Shown here: one piece after another, positions 30,595 through 35,928 of the stretch | Numbering within the stretch: the stretch's first letter is position 1 | Layout of the letters: each line of letters begins with the position of its first letter | Origin: an uncultured Clostridia bacterium | GTDB taxonomy: Bacteria > Bacillota > Clostridia > Christensenellales > Borkfalkiaceae | DNA: 35,928 bases | Assembly: GCA_944368065.1 (NCBI GenBank) | Contig: CALVWV010000028.1 | Location: 1 to 35,928, forward strand | Direction of reading: 5' to 3' | Made by a program: the position numbers and the translations under genes | The notes under the pieces: model-generated | Databases searched by the model: none | What the model saw: only the letters and a program-made list of their open reading frames with translations | Told to the model about the DNA's origin: nothing

Positions 30595-31722
30595 CTAATT
30601 TTCGTCGTCTGTCGGCTTGTCGCCGCACTGCGGGTTGTGAGCCTCGTTTTTGTCGGCATTTTCAAGGCTTTCGGCAGCATTGTTCTCTGCTTGCGCTTTG
30701 AAACCGTCGGCGTATGCGTCAGGCGCCGCACTTTCCTGCGGGGCGGACGTCTCGCCTGCCTCTTGAATAGCGGGCATTTTTCTGAATATGCGCTTTTCGC
30801 CCAGAAGGTTTATTACAAGTATGCCGCCGCACACAAGCGCGAGCGCTATGAGGGTGGTGTAGTGCAAAAGCTGAGCCGTTTCGCTCAGAATTATGGCGGA
30901 GAACAGCGCGCCGAAAAGCGGGTTGGTGCTTTTGAAAACGGCAACTTTGGAAACGGGGTTATATTTCAGAAGATATCCCTGAAGGGTAAACGCGCATGCG
31001 GAGAGGAATGCAAGATAAAAAAGCATTGCAAAGCTTGCTCCGCTTTCAGGGCGTATGCTTCCGCCGGCGCACGCGCCTATGATGATAAGCGCCGCCCCGC
31101 CGCAGAAAAACTGCCAGCCGCACAGCGTGGTGGTGTTTTCGTATTTTGAAAATATCTTTACAAATCCCGCCGCCATTGCCGCGGAAAGCCCGCTCATTAT
31201 TATAAGACCTTCGCCCGTGAACGAAAATTCAAAATTCAGACCGTCAAGGTTCATTATAAGCACGCCGCCGAAGCCTAAAATGCAGCCCAAAAGCTTGATG
31301 AAGGTGAACTTTTCCGTTCTGAAAATAAAACACGCGGCGATTATCGTAAAGAATACGCCGAGCCCGTTGAGCACCGAGCTTTTTACTCCCGTAAGGTTTG
31401 CAAGACCTATATAAAAACAGGTGTACTGCAACGCCGTCTGAAATACTGCCACGACGGCAACGCGCCATATGTTTTTCTTCTTGGGCAGAAGAATTTTTTT
31501 CTGCGCCAAAGAGCCGAAAAGCAGCACCAGCATGCCTGCAAGGGTAAAGCGCACGCCCGCAAACAGAATTAGGGACGCATAGGAAGCCGTGTTTACGTCA
31601 AACAGCGTATATCCGAGTTTTACGCACGGAAACGCGCTACCCCAAAGCATGCAGCATATAAGCGCGCCGATTACGACGACGTAATTTTTGGAAAAAAATT
31701 TTTCGGGGTTGAATTTAACCAT
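30595..31722 (-). CDS. EamA/DMT family transporter
   Basis: About 375 aa with ten predicted membrane helices in two EamA repeats (first starting VVVIGALICCMLWGSAFPCVK, second GEGLIIMSGLSAAMAAGFVK; quoted here as VVVIGALICCMLWGSAF and GEGLIIMSGLSAAM). Drug/metabolite transporters export small metabolites; the substrate cannot be told. The Asp/Glu/Ala-rich cytoplasmic tail of about 65 residues after the last helix is longer than in most relatives. The ATG at 31722 has no Shine-Dalgarno; an in-frame TTG lies nine codons upstream, also without one. The promoter at 31770-31798 gives a leader of about 40 nt. It ends in TAG, one of two such genes in the window. Confidence 0.87.
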   Translation of the reverse strand: MVKFNPEKFFSKNYVVVIGALICCMLWGSAFPCVKLGYTLFDVNTASYASLILFAGVRFTLAGMLVLLFGSLAQKKILLPKKKNIWRVAVVAVFQTALQYTCFYIGLANLTGVKSSVLNGLGVFFTIIAACFIFRTEKFTFIKLLGCILGFGGVLIMNLDGLNFEFSFTGEGLIIMSGLSAAMAAGFVKIFSKYENTTTLCGWQFFCGGAALIIIGACAGGSIRPESGASFAMLFYLAFLSACAFTLQGYLLKYNPVSKVAVFKSTNPLFGALFSAIILSETAQLLHYTTLIALALVCGGILVINLLGEKRIFRKMPAIQEAGETSAPQESAAPDAYADGFKAQAENNAAESLENADKNEAHNPQCGDKPTDDEN

Positions 31723-31769
31723 TACAATAAAATATGCGCCGATGCGCAAAAAGGTATGTTTCGGTAATG

Positions 31770-31798
31770 ATTATATGCCCCGATAAAATTTTTTGCAA
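31770..31798 (-). promoter_or_regulatory. Promoter of the DMT transporter gene
   Basis: Minus strand TTGCAA (31798-31793), 17-bp spacer, TATAAT (31775-31770). Confidence 0.7.
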
Positions 31799-31854
31799 AC
31801 GATTTTTGCCCCGATGTTTTACTAAAGGCTGTTATTGTGCGGTTTGTACGGCAG

Positions 31855-31896
31855 AAAAAACAAAGCGGCGGCAGACAAAATATCTGCCGCCGCTTT
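31855..31896 (-). terminator. Terminator of gpmI
   Basis: AAAGCGGCGGCAGA (31862-31875) with TCTGCCGCCGCTTT (31883-31896); the A-run at 31855-31860 forms the minus-strand U-tract. It lies 20 bp after the gpmI stop. Confidence 0.9.
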
Positions 31897-31916
31897 TTCA
31901 CAAGCATATATAAGGC

Positions 31917-33473
31917 TTATTTTTCAATAAGGCTCTTTCCCGTCATCTCTTCGGGAACGGGCACGCCCATAACCGTCAGAAGAGTGGGTGCAAGGTCGGC
32001 GAGAATGCCGTCTTTGCGGAGCGTTGCGTTCTTGTATTCGTTTGAAACGAGCACTACGGGCACGCGGTTTGTGGTGTGCGCGGTGAAGGGCTTGTTCTCT
32101 TCGTCGAGCATCTTGTCCGCGTTGCCGTGGTCGGCGGTAAGCAGAGCCGAGCCGCCCATTTCAAGAATTTTGTCAAGCACGCGCTTTACGCATTCGTCCA
32201 CGACGTGCACAGCCTTTACGGCTGCGGGTATAACGCCTGTATGACCTACCATGTCGCAGTTAGCAAAGTTCAGAATGACTACGTCGAATTCGCCCGTTTC
32301 AAGCTCTTCTATGACTTTATCGGTCACAAGGTAAGCGCTCATTTCAGGCTGAAGGTCGTATGTTGCAACCTTGGGCGAGGGGATGAGGTCGCGCACTTCG
32401 TTAACGTTGGGAGCTTCCACGCCGCCGTTGAAGAAGAACGTTACGTGCGCGTATTTCTCCGTTTCGGCAATCCTTAACTGCTTTTTGCCGAGCGAAGCGA
32501 GGTATTCGCCCAAAGTGTTTTTAAGGTGGGTCTTGGGGAATGCTATTTCAACGCCTTCGAACTCTGCGTCATATACGGTGAAGCATACGTATACAGGGTC
32601 GAGGAAACCTGTTTTTCTTTCAAATGCCGTGCCCTTGGGTACAATGAACTGTTTCTGCGATACGGCGCGGGTTATCTCCCTTGCGCGGTCGGGGCGGAAG
32701 TTGAAGCAGATAACGCTGTCGCCCTTTTCCAAAAGACCTACAGGTTTTCCGTTTTCGTAAACTTTGGTAGGCTTTACGAATTCGTCGGTTACGCCTTCCT
32801 TGTAGCTCTCTTTCAGGGCGTCGGCGGCGTTTTCGCACTTTATGCCTTCGCCTAAGGTGAGCATGTCGTAAGCTTTTTCAACGCGGTCCCAGTTGTTGTC
32901 GCGGTCCATTGCGTAATATCTGCCGCAGACCGAGGCGATTTTGCCGCAGCCGATTTTATCTATTTCAGCCTGAAGCTCGCGCACGAAGCCTGCGCCCGAA
33001 GTGGGGGAAACGTCCCTGCCGTCGGTGAAGCAGTGCACGTAAACGTCTTTAAGTCCGTGCTGTTTTGCCATTTCCAGAAGGGCAAACAGGTGCGTTATGT
33101 GGCTGTGCACGCCGCCGTCGGACAAAAGACCGTAAAGGTGCAGTTTTTTGCCGTTGTTTTTGGCGTTTCCCATAGCCTTCAAAAGAGCGGGATTTTTAAA
33201 GAAATCTCCGTCCTGAATTTCCTTGGTTATCTTTGTAAGGTCCTGATAAACTATACGTCCTGCACCCATGTTGAGGTGTCCGACTTCGCTGTTGCCCATC
33301 TGACCGTCGGGCAGACCTACGGAAAGGCCGCTCGCGCCGAGGGTGGCGGAGGGGTAATCTTTCATGAGCTGGTTTACGTTTTTGCTTCCGTCAATGGAGA
33401 TTGCGTTGCCTGCGCCTGCGGGGGCGAGGCCGTAGCCGTCCATTATAATAATCGCATAAGGTTTTTTTGACAT
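31917..33473 (-). CDS. gpmI: 2,3-bisphosphoglycerate-independent phosphoglycerate mutase
   Basis: 518 aa, the usual length. Interconverts 3- and 2-phosphoglycerate using two Mn ions. Asp12 (IIIMDGYG) and the nucleophile Ser62 (GQMGNSEVGH) are in place, as are the phosphatase-like metal residues near the C-terminus (NFANCDMVGHTG and LTADHGNAD). The start at 33473 is chosen because AAGGAA precedes it and the family begins MSKKPYAI; an upstream in-frame ATG at 33557 has no support. It is third in the glycolytic series pgk-tpiA-gpmI, with hairpins in each gap. A 16-bp dispersed repeat (33524-33539) lies in its upstream region. Confidence 0.97.
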   Translation of the reverse strand: MSKKPYAIIIMDGYGLAPAGAGNAISIDGSKNVNQLMKDYPSATLGASGLSVGLPDGQMGNSEVGHLNMGAGRIVYQDLTKITKEIQDGDFFKNPALLKAMGNAKNNGKKLHLYGLLSDGGVHSHITHLFALLEMAKQHGLKDVYVHCFTDGRDVSPTSGAGFVRELQAEIDKIGCGKIASVCGRYYAMDRDNNWDRVEKAYDMLTLGEGIKCENAADALKESYKEGVTDEFVKPTKVYENGKPVGLLEKGDSVICFNFRPDRAREITRAVSQKQFIVPKGTAFERKTGFLDPVYVCFTVYDAEFEGVEIAFPKTHLKNTLGEYLASLGKKQLRIAETEKYAHVTFFFNGGVEAPNVNEVRDLIPSPKVATYDLQPEMSAYLVTDKVIEELETGEFDVVILNFANCDMVGHTGVIPAAVKAVHVVDECVKRVLDKILEMGGSALLTADHGNADKMLDEENKPFTAHTTNRVPVVLVSNEYKNATLRKDGILADLAPTLLTVMGVPVPEEMTGKSLIEK

Positions 33474-33523
33474 AAATTTATTCCTTGAAAAAAATTCTTT
33501 TGTCGCGTCATAAAGCGGAAAGG

Positions 33524-33539
33524 GCGGCACATATGCCGC
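33524..33539. repeat. Dispersed palindromic repeat, copy 2
   Basis: GCGGCACATATGCCGC, the exact reverse complement of the copy at 1910-1925; shared identity extends to 21 nt. It lies 50 bp before the gpmI ATG. Confidence 0.7.
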
Positions 33540-33592
33540 AACTATTGCTGTAATCAAGTATGTCCGCTTACATTTACAATATAATTATAACC

Positions 33593-33624
33593 GTGCGCCG
33601 CGCCGCAGAAACGGCGCGGCGCAC
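33593..33624 (-). terminator. Hairpin downstream of tpiA
   Basis: A perfect 13-bp stem GTGCGCCGCGCCG / CGGCGCGGCGCAC with a 6-nt loop, 22 bp after the tpiA stop. The minus-strand flank GGTTATAATTAT is not a strong U-tract, so it may be a partial terminator or an mRNA stabiliser; the TATAAT there may also serve gpmI. Confidence 0.6.
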
Positions 33625-33646
33625 AAAAATTTTACGCCGTTAAAAT

Positions 33647-34393
33647 TTATTTGTTGTAGTTTACTATGGTAGCAAAGTCAAGCTTTAAGGAAGCGCCGCC
33701 TATAAGACCGCCGTCTATGTCGGGCTGGGCCATAAGTCCCTTGCAGTTGCCGGCATTCATTGAGCCGCCGTACTGTATGATAACTTTTTCCGCGCACTTG
33801 GGGCAGAAAAGTTCGCCTATCTTTTTGCGTATGAAAGCTATGGTTTCCTGAGCCTGCTCATCGGTGGCGGTTCTGCCAGTGCCTATAGCCCATACGGGTT
33901 CGTAAGCTATAACTACTTTGGTTACGTCTTCAACGCCCGCAAGATCGGTTCCAAGCTGTTTCGAAAGCACTTCTTCGGTAATTCCGCCTTCGCGCTGTTC
34001 AAGCGTTTCGCCTATGCACATTATGGGGGTCATGCCTGCGGCAAGAACGGCCTTGGTGCGCTTGTTCACGGTTTCGTCCGTCTCGCCGAAGTACTGTCTT
34101 CTTTCGCTGTGACCTATAATTACGTACTTAACGCCGTATTCTTTGAGCATATCGGCTGAAATTTCGCCCGTGTATGCGCCCTTGGGTTCCCAGTGCATGT
34201 TTTCGGCGCCTATGGCGATGTTCGTGCCTTTGGCTGCTTCCGTCATGGCGGGTATAAGTATAGCGGGAACGCAGAGTGCTACGTCGCAGTCCGCGTCTTT
34301 AACGAGGGGTGCAAGCTCCTTTATGAGTTTTGCGCCGCTTTCCGCCGTCATGTTCATTTTCCAGTTTCCTGCAATAAAAGGTTTCCTTTCCAT
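33647..34393 (-). CDS. tpiA: Triose-phosphate isomerase
   Basis: 248 aa, normal length. Interconverts dihydroxyacetone phosphate and glyceraldehyde-3-phosphate. Catalytic Lys12 (GNWKMN), His95 (IIGHSERR) and Glu165 (AYEPVWAIGTG) are all at canonical numbers, as is the phosphate loop YGGSMNAGN and the final GGASL. AAAGGAG lies upstream of the ATG with good spacing. It is between pgk (171 bp upstream) and gpmI. Confidence 0.98.
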   Translation of the reverse strand: MERKPFIAGNWKMNMTAESGAKLIKELAPLVKDADCDVALCVPAILIPAMTEAAKGTNIAIGAENMHWEPKGAYTGEISADMLKEYGVKYVIIGHSERRQYFGETDETVNKRTKAVLAAGMTPIMCIGETLEQREGGITEEVLSKQLGTDLAGVEDVTKVVIAYEPVWAIGTGRTATDEQAQETIAFIRKKIGELFCPKCAEKVIIQYGGSMNAGNCKGLMAQPDIDGGLIGGASLKLDFATIVNYNK

Positions 34394-34520
34394 AAAGCTG
34401 ACTCCTTTGAAATATGTCGTGCGTTCATTTCTGCACGGGCAATTTTTTGCCTTATTATTATGCTGCCTTAAACAGCGTTATTTCGCATATAGTATGCGGT
34501 CTTTTGCAATATCTTTATAT

Positions 34521-34547
34521 GCGGCGGCAGGATTTTCCCGCCGCCGC
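34521..34547 (-). terminator. Hairpin downstream of pgk
   Basis: GCGGCGGC (34521-34528) with GCCGCCGC (34540-34547) and two more inner pairs; no strong U-tract. The 171-bp pgk-tpiA gap also has GCATATAGTATGCGGTC (34485-34501), whose last 13 nt recur after ung near 6323-6335. Confidence 0.5.
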
Positions 34548-34564
34548 AACGTTAATTACAGAAT

Positions 34565-35875
34565 TCAGTTTTTGTCGTTGAGGCAGGCGATGCCGGGAAG
34601 CACTTTGCCTTCGAAGAGTTCGAGCGAAGCGCCGCCGCCGGTGGATATGTGCGTAACCTTATCCGCAAAGCCGAGCTGCTGGATAGCTGCCGCGCTGTCG
34701 CCGCCGCCGATGATGGTGGTGCACTTGCCGTAAACGTCTGCAAGCGCCTGAGCTACTGCTATCGTGCCCTTTGCAAGGGTGGGGTTCTCGAACACACCCA
34801 TGGGTCCGTTCCAGATAACCGACTTGGCGGTGTGAACTCTGCTTGCGTAAAGTTCCCTGGTCTTTTCGCCTATGTCCATGCCCATCTTGTTTGCGGGAAT
34901 GGAGTCGGAAGGCACGGTTTCAACTTCTATGGGTGCGTCGATGGGATCGGGGAATGCGTCGCATACGACGGTATCGATGGGAAGAAGGAGCTCTTTGCCG
35001 AGCTTTTCAGCCTTAGCCATCATTTCCTTGCAGTAATCTATCTTTTCCTCGTCGAGGAGTGAAGTGCCTACTTCGTAGCCCTTCGCCTTGAGGAAGGTGT
35101 ATGCCATGCCGCCGCCGATTATAAGCGTGTCGCACTTTTCAAGCAGGTTGTTTATAACGTTGAGCTTGTCTGCAACCTTTGCGCCGCCGAGAATGGCAAC
35201 GAAGGGGCGTACGGGATGCTCGAGCGTGTCAGCCATTACGGTGAGTTCCTTTTCGATAAGGAAGCCGCAGACTGCGGTCTTTATGATGCCGTACTGAACG
35301 ATGCCCGCCGTGGAAGCGTGTGCGCGGTGAGCCGTGCCGAATGCGTCGTTCACATAAATTTCTGCGTCGTAAGCAAGCTCTTTGCAGAAAGTTTCGTCGT
35401 TGCCTTCTTCTTCCCAGTGGAAGCGGAGGTTTTCAAGAAGTACGGCTTCGCCGTCTTTGAGCGCGTCGCGCTTTGCTTTTGCGTCGGGACCTATAACGTC
35501 CTTGGCGAAAGCAACCTTTCCGCCGAGCAGTTCGTTGAGTCTTGCGGCAACGGGTGCGAGGGTGAGTTTTACGGGCTCTTCCTTGCGCGCCTTTGCTTCG
35601 ATGGCTTCAGCGGTGGTTTCGCCTGCTTCAACCTTCTTTTTGTCCTTCTTGTTGAGTTTGAAGGCAGCCGAGAAAATGGAGTGGGGTTTGCCGAGGTGCG
35701 AGCAAAGCGTTACCTTTGCGCCGTTTTCAAGCAGATATTTGATGGTGGGAAGAGCTCCCTGTATTCTGTTTTCGTCTGTTATCTTACCGTCTTTCATGGG
35801 GACGTTGAAGTCGCAGCGGACGAGTACTTTTTTGCCTTTGAGATCCTTGAGGTCTTTTACAGACATCTTGTTCAT
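34565..35875 (-). CDS. pgk: Phosphoglycerate kinase
   Basis: 436 aa, longer than the usual 390-400. Makes ATP from 1,3-bisphosphoglycerate and ADP. Marks: LVRCDFNVP at 18-26, LCSHLGKP at 57-64, [67 protein letters not shown] and the final STGGGASLE. The extra length comes from a Lys/Glu/Ala-rich insertion of about 30 residues (about 68-100) between SHLGKP and LTLAPVA, where most PGKs have a short loop; it lies near the 3-phosphoglycerate-binding domain. The start at 35875 has AAGGAG 11 nt upstream; Met4 is another possible start. First visible gene of pgk-tpiA-gpmI. Confidence 0.96.
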   Translation of the reverse strand: MNKMSVKDLKDLKGKKVLVRCDFNVPMKDGKITDENRIQGALPTIKYLLENGAKVTLCSHLGKPHSIFSAAFKLNKKDKKKVEAGETTAEAIEAKARKEEPVKLTLAPVAARLNELLGGKVAFAKDVIGPDAKAKRDALKDGEAVLLENLRFHWEEEGNDETFCKELAYDAEIYVNDAFGTAHRAHASTAGIVQYGIIKTAVCGFLIEKELTVMADTLEHPVRPFVAILGGAKVADKLNVINNLLEKCDTLIIGGGMAYTFLKAKGYEVGTSLLDEEKIDYCKEMMAKAEKLGKELLLPIDTVVCDAFPDPIDAPIEVETVPSDSIPANKMGMDIGEKTRELYASRVHTAKSVIWNGPMGVFENPTLAKGTIAVAQALADVYGKCTTIIGGGDSAAAIQQLGFADKVTHISTGGGASLELFEGKVLPGIACLNDKN

Positions 35876-35918
35876 AAAATACAATTCTCCTTGAATCAAT
35901 ATTTTTTTATCAACTACA

Positions 35919-35924
35919 ATTATA
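35919..35924 (-). promoter_or_regulatory. Possible -10 box of pgk
   Basis: TATAAT on the minus strand, 43 nt before the pgk ATG. A -35 box would lie outside the window, so this is only a candidate. Confidence 0.35.
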
Positions 35925-35928
35925 AATA

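Noticed and set aside
31723-31740. DMT transporter as a fourth leaderless gene
   Set aside because: TATTTT ends 6 nt before the ATG, but there is no -35 at the right distance, and a better promoter lies upstream.
1-35928. Mobile elements, phage genes, tRNA or rRNA genes
   Set aside because: I found no transposase, integrase, structural phage gene, attachment-site duplication or cloverleaf other than the tmRNA.

Overview
The window is a compact stretch of a low-to-mid GC Firmicutes chromosome, most likely from an uncultured gut-type Clostridia lineage. This is inferred from gene content and order: a sporulation sigma factor of the SigK type, DegV, an EndoA-type MazF, a fused NAD(P)H-hydrate repair enzyme, the secG-rnr-smpB cluster, a tmRNA, and the glycolytic run pgk-tpiA-gpmI. 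I see no phage, transposase, plasmid, CRISPR or rRNA/tRNA gene. Nearly everything is housekeeping; the oddities lie in expression signals, intergenic structure and one broken transporter.

Layout. 1-4.9 kb: a possible structured RNA cut by the window edge, a small exported protein, GDPD and a polytopic membrane protein on the minus strand, then DegV on the plus strand followed by a 23-bp tandem repeat. 4.9-9.8 kb (minus strand): an archaeal-type phosphoglycerate mutase/putative homoserine kinase, an operon mtnN-luxS-ung (activated methyl cycle plus DNA repair), and an overlapping pair of a PfkB sugar kinase and a phosphopantetheinyl transferase. 10.0-10.5 kb: tmRNA with promoter and terminator. 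10.8-15.2 kb: a TIGR04076-like protein and a heterodimeric ABC exporter whose catalytic subunit is interrupted by one in-frame TAG. 15.2-15.6 kb: gene-free and dense in hairpins. 15.6-22.4 kb: sigK, tyrS-yigZ, ilvE (minus), recX, nnr, and a lone mazF. 22.5-26 kb: a zinc-ribbon Nudix hydrolase (minus), an AGX-type UDP-sugar pyrophosphorylase and a lipoprotein HtrA-like protease. 26.1-35.9 kb (minus strand): metA, smpB, rnr, secG, a DMT transporter, gpmI, tpiA and pgk.

Functional links. mtnN and luxS recycle S-adenosylhomocysteine to homocysteine. metA, with Glu at position 111, is predicted to be a homoserine O-acetyltransferase. The ApgM-like protein may be a homoserine kinase, because a separate GpmI already covers glycolysis. 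tmRNA, SmpB and RNase R make up the trans-translation system.

Most notable observations: (1) an amber codon splits an otherwise intact ABC exporter subunit at a position that is normally Ser; (2) three genes have sigma-A-type promoters whose -10 box ends 6-8 nt before the ATG and have no Shine-Dalgarno, which predicts leaderless mRNAs, unusual in Firmicutes; (3) the tmRNA encodes an apparently long tag ending in ACAA instead of ALAA; (4) the sigK start codon sits inside a 9-bp hairpin; (5) a dispersed GGCATATGTGCC-type palindrome recurs between genes. I found no clearly new multi-gene system, and I say so rather than force one.
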